Below are positions 17,044 to 25,407 of a DNA stretch of 64,000 nucleotides, one piece after another. The stretch is from NCBI RefSeq assembly GCF_026239695.1, contig NZ_JAPIVS010000006.1:1-64000 (forward strand), given 5' to 3'. The notes below the pieces were generated by a model. That model saw only the letters and a program-made list of their open reading frames with translations. It was not told where the DNA came from and ran no database searches. This DNA comes from Pedobacter sp. MC2016-15 (GTDB lineage Bacteria > Bacteroidota > Bacteroidia > Sphingobacteriales > Sphingobacteriaceae). Position 1 is the stretch's first letter; every line of letters starts with the position of its first letter. The translations under genes and the position numbers were made by a program.

Positions 17044-18264
17044 ATGCTCTGGCTTTATAATTTTGCAATTTTTTTATACAAAATAGTTCTCCACATAGCT
17101 GCAATAATTAATACAAAGGCTAAATTATTTTTAAACGGAAGAAGAAATATTTTTAATGTCATTAGGAATAAGATTGACGTTACAAAAAAACACATTTGGT
17201 TTCATTTTGCTTCTCTTGGAGAGTTTGAGCAGGGAAGACCAGTTTTAGAAGAACTGCGAAACAAATACCCGGCCAAACCGATTGTAATTACGTTCTTTTC
17301 TCCGTCGGGATATGAAATCAGAAAGAACACTCCTCTAGCGGAAGGCGTATTCTATCTGCCTCTGGATACGAAGGAAAATGCAGCTGAATTTATCCATCTG
17401 GTTAATCCTGAGATTGCCATATTTACCAAGTATGAATTTTGGTACCATTATTTTCAGGAGCTCCATCAGCAGCAGGTACCACTATTTATCATTTCAGGAA
17501 TTTTCAGACCGGAGCAGGTATTCTTTAAATGGTATGGTAATTTATACCGGGAAATGCTGAATTGTGTACACTACTTCTTTGTACAGAATGAGCAAAGTGT
17601 ACAGTTGCTGAAGGGGCTGAATCTAAACAACGTTGCCCTCAGCGGAGACACGCGGTTTGACAGGGTGTTTGAAAATGCAAAGACACCAAAGGAGCTGCCT
17701 CTCATCAGGCAGTTTTGCGGAGAGGCACCTGTATTTATCGCAGGAAGCACCTGGTTGCCGGATGAGCAGCTGCTTAAAGAGCTGATCCTTCAGTTTCCGG
17801 GTTGGAAATTCATTATTGCGCCACACGAAATCCATGACTCACACCTGCAGGAGATCCTGAAACTGGTACCTGATACAAAACGATATACACAGTTAATTGA
17901 GGGGGCTTCACCTGCGGATCAGCAGGTATTACTGATCGATAACATAGGGATTCTATCTTCAGTATACCAGTATGGGAAAATCGCGTATATCGGCGGTGGT
18001 TTTGGTACGGGGATTCATAATACTCTGGAGGCTGCAGCTTTCGAATTGCCGGTGATCTTTGGTCCTAAATATGATAAGTTTCAGGAAGCAAAGGATTTGC
18101 TTGCCCTGCAGGCAGCAATCAGTATTGGTTCTGCAGAGGAGCTTTCTGCAGCTTTTATCAAACTGCAGAAAGATGAGCAGGCAGGGCCTGCTGCAAAAAA
18201 ATATGTTGAAGACAAGACTGGCTCAACGGCACAGATCGTTAAACATCTAGAGCCGTATATTTAG
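17044..18264 (+). CDS. waaA: 3-deoxy-D-manno-octulosonic acid transferase
   Basis: A 406-residue GT30 enzyme that adds Kdo from CMP-Kdo to lipid IVA at the inner membrane face. Residues 1-22 form the membrane anchor (LWLYNFAIFLYKIVLHIAAI). The N-terminal donor-independent domain contains IWFHFASLGEFEQGRPVLEE with the catalytic Glu and FFSPSGYEIRKNTP. The middle contains FTKYEFWYHYFQELH and the C-terminal half IGGGFGTGIHNTLEAAAF, the CMP-Kdo-binding Gly-rich loop. The 3' end overlaps the convergent hemH gene by 26 bp, so the two stop regions share sequence. Confidence 0.95.
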   Translation: MLWLYNFAIFLYKIVLHIAAIINTKAKLFLNGRRNIFNVIRNKIDVTKKHIWFHFASLGEFEQGRPVLEELRNKYPAKPIVITFFSPSGYEIRKNTPLAEGVFYLPLDTKENAAEFIHLVNPEIAIFTKYEFWYHYFQELHQQQVPLFIISGIFRPEQVFFKWYGNLYREMLNCVHYFFVQNEQSVQLLKGLNLNNVALSGDTRFDRVFENAKTPKELPLIRQFCGEAPVFIAGSTWLPDEQLLKELILQFPGWKFIIAPHEIHDSHLQEILKLVPDTKRYTQLIEGASPADQQVLLIDNIGILSSVYQYGKIAYIGGGFGTGIHNTLEAAAFELPVIFGPKYDKFQEAKDLLALQAAISIGSAEELSAAFIKLQKDEQAGPAAKKYVEDKTGSTAQIVKHLEPYI

Positions 18265-19285
18265 GCATATGCTGGTCTCTGACCATCTTTACCAGACCCT
18301 CTATCCATTTTGGAGAATCGTTAAGGCTAGGTACGAGTTGCACCTCTTCCCCTCCCAGGGCTCTGAATTCTTCACCATATTCTACAGTTACTTCATATAA
18401 GGTCTCAAGGCAGTCGGCCACAAAAGCCGGACAAAATACCAGCAGTTTCTTTTTGCCTTTGGCTGCAAGGTCTTTCAACGTATCAGTAGTATATGGTTGT
18501 ACCCATGGTTCTTTTCCTAACCTGGATTGAAAACATACAGAATATTTCTCTGCGGGGATATCCAGACTTTTGGCAATCAGACGGGCAGTATCATGACATT
18601 GCGCGGAGTAACAGAATTTATTGACATCAGTTAAAGTGGCACAGCAGTTTTCTGATTTAAGACAGTGGCTCCCTGAGTGGTCGCATTTCTTCAGCTGCCT
18701 TTCGGGCAATCCATGGAAACTGAATAATATCTGGTCATAAGTTTCAGGCTGGAATTTTCGGGCGTTATCAGCGAAGGTCTCGATCATCACTTCGTTGTCA
18801 TGGAAAGAGGTCACAAATGATACCGGAGGAATTGTTGGCCATGTGCCAACGATCTCCATCACCTTCTGGATCACTGATCCGGTACTGGCTGATGCATATT
18901 GAGGAAACAGAGGAATCACCTGGATACTTTCTACCAATCCTGCTTTCATGTTGGCCAGGGCACTGTCGATGGATGGGTTTTGATAACGCATTGCCAGCTC
19001 CACATGGTATTCGGGCCCCAGTTGTTCCTGCACCATGGCAGCCTGTATTTTACTGTAGTACAATAATGGGGATCCATTTTCATCCCATATCTCCTTATAC
19101 AGCTTTGCTGTTTTAGGACTACGGAAAGGGACGATAATACCTTTTACAAGTAAGGTCCGGTTGAAGGCGGGAATATCAATCACCCTTTCATCCATTAAAA
19201 ACTGATCCAGATACCTTTTTACATCACTTACTTCAGGACTGTCGGGAGTCCCCAGATTCACTAATAAAACACCTTTTTTTCCCAT
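18239..19285 (-). CDS. hemH: Ferrochelatase
   Basis: A 348-residue enzyme inserting Fe2+ into protoporphyrin IX. The chelatase fold starts KKGVLLVNLGTPDSPEVSDV. The metal ligand H191 sits in FSFHGLPERQ and the second catalytic Glu at about 294 in CPAFVADCLETLYE. Between them is an unusually Cys-rich stretch with C201, C208, C214, C215, C225 and C230, suggestive of an Fe-S or metal site. I chose ATG 19285; an in-frame TTG at 19303 would add six residues. A TATATTTG -7 box lies at 19336-19343. The gene is separate from the heme cluster at 55-64 kb. Confidence 0.95.
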   Translation of the reverse strand: MGKKGVLLVNLGTPDSPEVSDVKRYLDQFLMDERVIDIPAFNRTLLVKGIIVPFRSPKTAKLYKEIWDENGSPLLYYSKIQAAMVQEQLGPEYHVELAMRYQNPSIDSALANMKAGLVESIQVIPLFPQYASASTGSVIQKVMEIVGTWPTIPPVSFVTSFHDNEVMIETFADNARKFQPETYDQILFSFHGLPERQLKKCDHSGSHCLKSENCCATLTDVNKFCYSAQCHDTARLIAKSLDIPAEKYSVCFQSRLGKEPWVQPYTTDTLKDLAAKGKKKLLVFCPAFVADCLETLYEVTVEYGEEFRALGGEEVQLVPSLNDSPKWIEGLVKMVRDQHMPKYTALDV

Positions 19286-19335
19286 AAAAATACTAGAAAT
19301 CAAGCCGGACTTAAAAACCAGACTGACTACTGAAA

Positions 19336-19343
19336 CAAATATA
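19336..19343 (-). promoter_or_regulatory. -7 element (TATATTTG) of hemH
   Basis: A perfect TAnnTTTG match on the minus strand, about 50 bp before the ATG of hemH. Confidence 0.4.
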
Positions 19344-19407
19344 CACTTAGCTGAATTGCCTACGAAAAGGCTGTTTAATAATTACTTTTTAATGATGAAC
19401 AATCCGG

Positions 19408-20280
19408 TCAGAAAGATTCAAGCCTGGCCTTAACCTGTTCCATCAACCACATCGGTGTCGAGGTAGCACCGGCGATACCAACTTTATCATTCGGATTAAA
19501 CCAGTTCAGATCCAGTTCATCAATGGCGGAAATAAAATACGACTGGTCATTAAACTTTTTGCATACATCATACAACACCTTCCCGTTGGAAGACTTCTTG
19601 CCTGACACAAAGATGATCTTGTCGTAATTCACTACAAAGTTCTCCAGGTCTTCATACCTGTTGGAAACCTGTCTGCAGATGGTGTCATTAGCTTTCACTT
19701 CATAGCCCCTGCTGAGCAGCTGGTCTTTGATATGGTAGAACTTCTCTGTACTTTTTGTAGTCTGGCTGTAGAGTGTAAACTTAGCCGGCAGATCAACATC
19801 GTCCAGTTCGGCAAGGTCCTGGAATACGATGGCATTGCCGTCTGTTTGTCCCTGCAAGCCAATCACTTCTGCATGTCCGTGTTTACCAAAGATGAGGATT
19901 TGTTCCTTGTCGTCGTAAGAATTTTTGATCCTGTTCTGCAATTTGAGCACTACAGGACAGGATGCATCAATTAAAATCAGGTTATTTTCCAATGCCAGCT
20001 GATAGGTGGATGGAGCCTCACCATGCGCTCTGATCAGTACCTTTTCATTCTGAAGATGCTGGAGCTGCTCATGATCAATGATTCTTAAGCCTTTGTCTGT
20101 TAAACGACGTACTTCTTCATCATTGTGCACAATGTCACCAAGACAATACAGATAATCTTCATCGGCCAGAATATCTTCGGCCATTTCTATTGCGTATACC
20201 ACTCCAAAACAAAAACCTGAAGCTTTATCAATAGTAACAGACAAATCGTATTTCATATCATTCATTTTATCAATGGCCAT
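19408..20280 (-). CDS. ispH: 4-hydroxy-3-methylbut-2-enyl diphosphate reductase
   Basis: A 290-residue Fe-S enzyme, the last step of the MEP isoprenoid pathway, giving IPP and DMAPP. Three cluster cysteines are visible: KASGFCFGVVYAIEMAED near residue 23, LIDASCPVVLKLQNR near 108 and NDTICRQVSNRYEDL near 199. The catalytic segment contains IFGKHGHAEVIGLQGQT and the C-terminal GIAGATSTPMWLMEQV. Starts at ATG 20280; in-frame ATGs five and eight codons later are alternatives. Promoter -7 TAATTTTG is at 20302-20309. The first gene of its transcript. Confidence 0.96.
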   Translation of the reverse strand: MAIDKMNDMKYDLSVTIDKASGFCFGVVYAIEMAEDILADEDYLYCLGDIVHNDEEVRRLTDKGLRIIDHEQLQHLQNEKVLIRAHGEAPSTYQLALENNLILIDASCPVVLKLQNRIKNSYDDKEQILIFGKHGHAEVIGLQGQTDGNAIVFQDLAELDDVDLPAKFTLYSQTTKSTEKFYHIKDQLLSRGYEVKANDTICRQVSNRYEDLENFVVNYDKIIFVSGKKSSNGKVLYDVCKKFNDQSYFISAIDELDLNWFNPNDKVGIAGATSTPMWLMEQVKARLESF

Positions 20281-20301
20281 TGTGCCTATGCATTTACACT
20301 A

Positions 20302-20309
20302 CAAAATTA
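20302..20309 (-). promoter_or_regulatory. -7 element (TAATTTTG) of ispH
   Basis: A perfect TAnnTTTG match on the minus strand, 22 bp upstream of the ispH ATG. A TTTG lies 23 bp further upstream, slightly wider than usual. Confidence 0.45.
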
Positions 20310-20361
20310 CGCAAAAAGAGTTTGTTATCGGACAAACATATCATTTAACTCTTATTTTGAT

Positions 20362-21408
20362 TTAAACAAACCTTGTTTTGATCAGGCGTCTGCTGCGCAG
20401 ATAGGTCTCACGGATCACCGCGGCCAGCAGGAAAACCATCTGCACCGGGTGAAGGAGTACATTCCAGAAGGGGTTTTGTCCCGATAGGAACGAAATCATC
20501 AGTCTGCTGAGAAAAATAAGTCCCACAGGAAGAATAAGGAGACTGTATTCATAATTGAGGAACATCACCAGTGGTCCCGTGACTACCAGTAAAACATAGA
20601 GCAAGGCACCAAATACATTATCGCCAAAAGCTTTTAGCAGTTGTGCAGCCGTTTTGCTGAATAAACGATTAGTTTGTGCGGGTGCAGGCAATGAAATCAA
20701 CTTATGACCTATCAGGGTTTCAGCTTTAAGCCCCTCCTCTTTAACTGCCCTCACTACATCCACGGCTTCAGGGATTCTTTTATTGACTTTCTCCTGCCAG
20801 TTGTATTCTTTATAGGTTGCTGCCTCAAAGAACATGCACTCACTGCTCCCGGCAGCGAATACGGGACTCGAAAAAAGACGTACCAGACGCAATGGGATTA
20901 AGTTAAAGAGAACAAAGCTGTTAAGAGGAAGCAGGATATGATTCATTAGTCCGGAAGGCGAGGCCATGGGAATGATATTGAGCAGCGTGAGATTAAAGAC
21001 CTTAACCCTGTAGATCAGACTGTTGATCAACCCATCATGGATAATTACCTGTGGTTCCAGAAAAAGAAGATAATCACCTGTGGCATCTTCAATTGTAAAG
21101 GAGTTTCTCTTACGTAGCTGAAAACGCGGATCGCTGTCGCAAATTGCCCGGAGTTCAGCACTGCTTTTTAATTTTACAGGCTGTGTAACAATCACTTCTA
21201 TATTTTGGTAATCATGCCCTTTCAAAGCTGTCAGCAGTTTGATCAGACTGTAAGAATCCGTTGTTACCTGGATAATGACAGAAACCTTGCTGGAGAAATG
21301 CTTTTTGTACTTACCCAGTTTCGGATTAGACAGAAAGTTGAACAGGGTAACAGAAAAACGCAGCACAAGGAAAATCAGGATGATATAGATGAATGCCAGA
21401 TTCAGCAT
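20362..21408 (-). CDS. GT2-like membrane protein lacking the DxD motif
   Basis: A 348-residue protein. One N-terminal membrane helix (1-24) is followed by a GT-A fold start, KVSVIIQVTTDSYSLIKLLT, and HDYQNIEVIV, just as in family 2 glycosyltransferases. Where GT2 enzymes have the metal-binding DxD (usually FLDADV), this protein has FLEPQV at 116-121, so no DxD is present. The usual first nucleotide-binding Asp after the second strand is also replaced (TQPVKL). Three or four membrane helices make up the C-terminal 90 residues. It is probably a non-catalytic GT2 relative. It follows the PRPP-loop gene by 2 bp. Confidence 0.75.
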   Translation of the reverse strand: MLNLAFIYIILIFLVLRFSVTLFNFLSNPKLGKYKKHFSSKVSVIIQVTTDSYSLIKLLTALKGHDYQNIEVIVTQPVKLKSSAELRAICDSDPRFQLRKRNSFTIEDATGDYLLFLEPQVIIHDGLINSLIYRVKVFNLTLLNIIPMASPSGLMNHILLPLNSFVLFNLIPLRLVRLFSSPVFAAGSSECMFFEAATYKEYNWQEKVNKRIPEAVDVVRAVKEEGLKAETLIGHKLISLPAPAQTNRLFSKTAAQLLKAFGDNVFGALLYVLLVVTGPLVMFLNYEYSLLILPVGLIFLSRLMISFLSGQNPFWNVLLHPVQMVFLLAAVIRETYLRSRRLIKTRFV

Positions 21409-21410
21409 AG

Positions 21411-21920
21411 TTAGCTCAGGTAAACACCATCTTCCTGTCCTTCTACATTCAGCACCACATCAACATGTTCCTTTAATACCGTAGCCATCTGCAGGCCTAC
21501 GAAATCTGTTGCTACAGGAAAAATCTTATGACTCCTGTCTACCAGTACCACGGTACGTATTTTTTTATGAGGAGTATTGAGAAATACACCGAAGCCGTAG
21601 GCGAGGGTTTTGCCGCTATTCAGCACGTCATCCACCAGGATGATTGCTTTATTTTTTACTTTTGCCGGTTCCGGGTCTGTCACTGCAGAGAGGCTGCTTT
21701 CATCCTTCTCCAGTTCGATTTTAAACATCGTTACTTTAAGATCTGATATTTCGAGCAAAACGTCCTTCAGTCGCAGTGCAAGCTGATATCCCCTGTCCCA
21801 AATACCTGCCAGCACAATTTCTTTTTCATTTAAGTTGTCTTCCAGGATCTGGTAAGCCATACGGTTGATTTTTTGCTGGATTTGTTTTTTATCTAGTATC
21901 AGTAATCGTGAATCGGCCAT
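21411..21920 (-). CDS. PyrR-like phosphoribosyltransferase family protein
   Basis: A 169-residue type I phosphoribosyltransferase fold. It starts DSRLLILDKKQIQQKINRMA. The PRPP-binding loop is AIILVDDVLNSGKTLAYG at about 92-109, preceded by LAGIWDRGYQLALRL. This arrangement matches PyrR (uracil phosphoribosyltransferase / pyrimidine attenuator) more than hypoxanthine transferases. No pyr genes are near, so an RNA-binding role is not supported. I chose ATG 21920; the in-frame TTG at 21944 is a less likely start. It is co-transcribed with the GT2-like gene downstream. Confidence 0.85.
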   Translation of the reverse strand: MADSRLLILDKKQIQQKINRMAYQILEDNLNEKEIVLAGIWDRGYQLALRLKDVLLEISDLKVTMFKIELEKDESSLSAVTDPEPAKVKNKAIILVDDVLNSGKTLAYGFGVFLNTPHKKIRTVVLVDRSHKIFPVATDFVGLQMATVLKEHVDVVLNVEGQEDGVYLS

Positions 21921-21992
21921 TTGTAAATGTTTGTTAGCGTACAAAAAGAAGGATTTTATGCTTCTGAATCAAATATCTGAAAAATAATTACA

Positions 21993-22008
21993 AAACGTTG
22001 CAACGTTT
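21993..22008. promoter_or_regulatory. Perfect 16-bp palindrome, likely operator
   Basis: AAACGTTGCAACGTTT is a perfect palindrome in the divergent spacer between the PRPP-loop gene and the first DUF2807 gene. Its form is like LacI-family operators. It overlaps a TTTG at 22006-22009 that could be a -33 element for the plus-strand gene (TAATTTAT about 15 bp further on). Confidence 0.5.
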
Positions 22009-22056
22009 GGAGCTCTGTGGCGTCTAATTTATGTAAACCCAAACAAAATAAGAGAT

Positions 22057-22773
22057 ATGAACACTTTAAACATAATTAAACCTGCATTTACTTGCCTGGT
22101 CGCACTGATGACCATGACGCTGAACCTCAAAGCGCAGGAAACAAAAAACGTAGCGATAAACAATTTTACAGAAGTGTCAGTAGGGTCCGGCATTGCACTA
22201 CATATTACACAGGGAAGTAGTGAATCTGCCAGGATTGTTGCCGATAATGAAGTTATTAACGATGTTGTGCTGGAGAAAAGTGGCAGCCGGATCAAAGTTG
22301 GCTGGAAGGATAACTGGGGTCTGAAAAAGATGTGGAAAAACAGAAATGCCAAAGTTTACATTACCTACAAAAAGCTGAACAGCATCTCTGCCAGCAGCGG
22401 AAGTTCACTGACCACCGATAACGTATTAAAAACTGACCATCTGGATGCCTCTGTATCTTCAGGAGCCAGTTTAAATGCCAGAATCGCATGTAATGAACTG
22501 GAGCTGGAAACCAATAGCGGAGCTTCGGCATCACTGACTGGAACAGCGACCAATATGACCGTTAAATCCAGCTCCGGCAGCTCTGTAAACGCCCTAAACC
22601 TGGCCACTCAATATGCCAGGGCAAATACCAACTCTGGCGCCGATATTAAAATCAACGTGGCCAAAGGACTGGAGACAAATACCAATAGCGGCAGTAATAT
22701 CCGCTATAAAGGTAATGCCGACTTAAAAAATCTGAGTAATTCCAGAAGTTCAAGCGTATCCAGAATAGATTAA
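22057..22773 (+). CDS. Head GIN domain (DUF2807) exported protein, copy 1
   Basis: A 238-residue exported protein. The signal peptide ends around KAQ (residues 1-27, TMTLNLKAQE). The rest is a DUF2807 auto-transporter-adhesin-like head GIN domain: repeated short beta turns of the form SSGASL, TNSGASASL, SSSGSSVN, NTNSGAD and NTNSGSN that build a right-handed beta-helix. Such proteins are common in Bacteroidota envelopes; ligand unknown. The C-terminal tail is Ser/Arg-rich. It is followed 35 bp later by a paralogue with the same layout. Confidence 0.88.
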   Translation: MNTLNIIKPAFTCLVALMTMTLNLKAQETKNVAINNFTEVSVGSGIALHITQGSSESARIVADNEVINDVVLEKSGSRIKVGWKDNWGLKKMWKNRNAKVYITYKKLNSISASSGSSLTTDNVLKTDHLDASVSSGASLNARIACNELELETNSGASASLTGTATNMTVKSSSGSSVNALNLATQYARANTNSGADIKINVAKGLETNTNSGSNIRYKGNADLKNLSNSRSSSVSRID

Positions 22774-22808
22774 TGAATATATTTGGGTATTAGACTATAC
22801 TCATTGAT

Positions 22809-23522
22809 ATGAAATCTTTTCAATTACTTAAGCCGGTACTGTTTTTACTACTGATCACTGCATCTGATGCCAGCGCACAGATGCAGCAATCCAGAGAGGT
22901 AGCTTTAAAACACTTTTCAGAAATACATGTCAACACAGGTATTGAGCTGGTCATCACACAGGGCACAACAGAATCTGCCAAAATTGTTGCTGATGAAACG
23001 CTCATAGACGCTATCGTAGTAGAGCAGTCGGGAAACAGTGTCACTGTGAACTGGAAACTGATTAAAAGCACAAAGAAAAGATGGCTCAACAGAACTGCAC
23101 AAGTTTTCATTACTTATAAAAATCTCAACATCCTTGAAGCAAGTGATGGTAGCTCGGTTAAGACGGAGAATGCTGTTAAAACGGGGATACTTAATATTTC
23201 AGTTTCTTCAGGTGCCAATGTCTCTGCGACCGTAGAATGCCCTCAGCTGCAATTGAAAACCAATAGTGGTGCTTCGGCCTCACTGAAGGGCACTGCTGCC
23301 AGAATGAACGTCGAAGCGGGTTCGGGCAGCCGTATTAATAGCCTGGAGCTCATCGCAGAGTATGCAAATGTGACTGCAAGCTCAGGTGCTGATGTAAAGG
23401 TAAATGTGACAAAGGAACTGGCTGCAACAGCGAGCAGCGGCGGAAATATCCGTTACAAAGGCAGCGCAGTTGTGGAGAATTCTGCGGGCTCCAAAAGCGG
23501 AAATGTAAAACCCATCCTATAA
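22809..23522 (+). CDS. Head GIN domain (DUF2807) exported protein, copy 2
   Basis: A 237-residue paralogue of the preceding gene. Signal peptide residues 1-23 (ASDASAQ), then the same order of motifs: HFSEIHVNTGIELVITQGTT parallels NFTEVSVGSGIALHITQGSS in copy 1, and SSGANVS, TNSGASASLKGTAA and TASSGGNIRYKGSA mirror it. This supports a tandem duplication followed by strong divergence. Copy 2 has a shorter, Lys-rich tail. Its stop codon lies inside the transcription terminator, so both genes probably share one transcript. Confidence 0.88.
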   Translation: MKSFQLLKPVLFLLLITASDASAQMQQSREVALKHFSEIHVNTGIELVITQGTTESAKIVADETLIDAIVVEQSGNSVTVNWKLIKSTKKRWLNRTAQVFITYKNLNILEASDGSSVKTENAVKTGILNISVSSGANVSATVECPQLQLKTNSGASASLKGTAARMNVEAGSGSRINSLELIAEYANVTASSGADVKVNVTKELAATASSGGNIRYKGSAVVENSAGSKSGNVKPIL

Positions 23523-23539
23523 CTTACAGGATGGGTTTT
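23507..23539 (+). terminator. Terminator overlapping the second DUF2807 stop codon
   Basis: Stem AAAACCCATCCT / AGGATGGGTTTT (23507-23518 and 23528-23539) with a 9-base loop that includes the TAA. The U-run is the end of the right arm. As the stem is symmetric it can also stop minus-strand transcripts. Confidence 0.8.
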
Positions 23540-23543
23540 GATA

Positions 23544-23951
23544 TTATCTTTTAGTGCTTTTGTAGGGGTAGTAAATGAAGTTAGCCCCTTCAGGTACGAT
23601 CACAAAGACACACATATAATCTTCCGGCTTTTTATAAGCTTTTAAAAAAAGCTCTTTGTATGCCGGCTGAATGATGCCTTTTTCTACAAACTCCTCAAAC
23701 ATCGAAGCCTGAATTGTCCAGTTGGTATTGAGTTCTTCCCTGTTCAGGATCATCTCTCCTATAGAAACAGTATGCTGGTGGGCAACAAATATTGGATTTT
23801 TTGATATGCCTTCTGCGATGATCTCGATGGCAATTTCATGAATAGATTCCTTATACAATTCAAGGTCCTTTTCGAGGCTTACCAGCGGACTCACTTTTTT
23901 CTCTTTTCCTGCTCCCTCCGGCTGCTGTGGCATTAACTCTTCTATATCCAT
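23544..23951 (-). CDS. Conserved-looking cytoplasmic protein of unknown function
   Basis: A 135-residue protein that I do not recognise. The first 20 residues are polar and Gln/Lys-rich. The rest looks like a compact alpha/beta fold with SIHEIAIEIIAEGISKNPIF, a VAHQHTVSIGEMILNR segment and a C-terminal YMCVFVIVPEGANFIYYPY. No signal peptide or membrane helix. It starts 5 bp after rlmD in the same direction, so it is likely co-transcribed with that rRNA methylase. No motif supports a specific function. Confidence 0.75.
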   Translation of the reverse strand: MDIEELMPQQPEGAGKEKKVSPLVSLEKDLELYKESIHEIAIEIIAEGISKNPIFVAHQHTVSIGEMILNREELNTNWTIQASMFEEFVEKGIIQPAYKELFLKAYKKPEDYMCVFVIVPEGANFIYYPYKSTKR

Positions 23952-23956
23952 CTGAA

Positions 23957-25372
23957 TTATTTAATCAGGTTCAACAAAACTACATTTTCAACATGTTGTG
24001 TATGCGGGAACATATCTACTGGTCTGATTCTGCTCACTTCATATTTTTCTTTTAACAAAGCAAGATCTCTGGCCTGTGTGGCTGCGTTACAGCTTACATA
24101 CACAATTTTCTCTGCTTCCATTTCAAGTAAACGCTCAACCACATCAGTATGCATACCTGCTCGCGGAGGATCTGTAATCACCACATCCGGCTTACCATGC
24201 TCCTCAATAAAGGAAGTGGTCAGGATATCCTTCATATCGCCCGCGTAGAAGATGGTATTATCAATACCGTTCAGTTCAGAGTTAAATTTTGCATCCTCTA
24301 TAGCAGTTGGTACATATTCAACGCCGACTACCTGTTTAACGCTGCCTGCAATAAAGTTGGCAATGGTACCTGCACCGGTGTACAAGTCATAGACCAGTTC
24401 ATCGCCCTTGAATCCGGCAAACTCTTTGGTAATCTTGTATAATTCATGTGCCTGCAATGAGTTGGTCTGATAAAAGGATTTGGCTCCTATTTTAAATTTA
24501 AGACCATTCATCTCCTCAAAAATATACTCCCTGCCTGCATAGCAAATTACATCCTGATCAAAAATAGTATCATTTTTCTTTTGGTTAATGATGTACATCA
24601 GCGAGGTAACTTCCGGAAAATTAAGCTTCAGGTATGCCATGAGTCCGTCCACCTGCCCCTGCTCTACAAAAGCAAATACCACAACTACCATCACCTCACC
24701 TGTAGAAGAAGTTCTGATAATCAGGTTACGCAGATTCCCTTCATGATTGCGCAGGTCATAAAAACTCAAACCTGTCCTGAGTGCATATCCTCTTACCTGG
24801 TTTCTCAGCGTATTGGAAGGTTCTGCCTGCAGGTAACAATGCTCAATGTCCAGAATTTTATCAAAACGCAGCGGCACGTGGAATCCCAGCGCATTCATTT
24901 CCAGATCATCCCGGTCGGCCATATCCTGGGCATTCAGCCAGCGTTTATTGGAAAATGTATATTCAAGTTTATTACGGTAATATTTATTTTCTGCGGAGCC
25001 CAGTATAGGTTCCATAGATGAGGTATCTACTTTTGCAAGTCGCTGTAGGGCTGCTTCGACATTTTTCTGTTTGAAATGCAGTTGCGCGTCATATTGCATG
25101 TGCTGCCATTTACAGCCACCACAGGTTCCAAAATGCTGGCAAAAAGGATCAGTTCTTAAATCTGATGCAGTGTGCAGCGTTTCGATAACGGCTTCAGCAA
25201 AATTCTTTTTCTTTTTTACAACTTTTACATCAACGATATCGCCTGGTACGGCTTTATCAACAAACACGACTAATTCGTCTGCTTTGGCTACTCCTTTGCC
25301 CTCTTCAGCAATATCAATGATACTTAAAGTGGGAAGGATGGTAACTGTTCCAGCTTTTCTATTTCTACTCAT
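23957..25372 (-). CDS. rlmD: 23S rRNA (uracil-5-)-methyltransferase RlmD
   Basis: A 471-residue class I SAM-dependent methylase of the RlmD/TrmA family, predicted to make m5U in 23S rRNA. Residues about 10-65 are a TRAM RNA-binding domain. The Fe-S cluster cysteines lie in DPFCQHFGTCGGCKWQHM at about 75-92. The SAM site has VYDLYTGAGTIANFIAG at about 322-338. The catalytic Cys is in IVYVSCNAATQARDLALL at about 429. RlmCD-type alternatives cannot be excluded. A TAGCTTTG box is only 7 bp upstream of the ATG, which suggests a leaderless or nearly leaderless mRNA. Confidence 0.92.
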   Translation of the reverse strand: MSRNRKAGTVTILPTLSIIDIAEEGKGVAKADELVVFVDKAVPGDIVDVKVVKKKKNFAEAVIETLHTASDLRTDPFCQHFGTCGGCKWQHMQYDAQLHFKQKNVEAALQRLAKVDTSSMEPILGSAENKYYRNKLEYTFSNKRWLNAQDMADRDDLEMNALGFHVPLRFDKILDIEHCYLQAEPSNTLRNQVRGYALRTGLSFYDLRNHEGNLRNLIIRTSSTGEVMVVVVFAFVEQGQVDGLMAYLKLNFPEVTSLMYIINQKKNDTIFDQDVICYAGREYIFEEMNGLKFKIGAKSFYQTNSLQAHELYKITKEFAGFKGDELVYDLYTGAGTIANFIAGSVKQVVGVEYVPTAIEDAKFNSELNGIDNTIFYAGDMKDILTTSFIEEHGKPDVVITDPPRAGMHTDVVERLLEMEAEKIVYVSCNAATQARDLALLKEKYEVSRIRPVDMFPHTQHVENVVLLNLIK

Positions 25373-25379
25373 TCTGCTG

Positions 25380-25387
25380 CAAAGCTA
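25380..25387 (-). promoter_or_regulatory. -7 element (TAGCTTTG) of rlmD
   Basis: A perfect TAnnTTTG match on the minus strand with 7 bp between its end and the rlmD ATG. Transcription would begin at or next to the start codon. Confidence 0.4.
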
Positions 25388-25407
25388 AAGCTTGTATTTA
25401 ACAGTTC

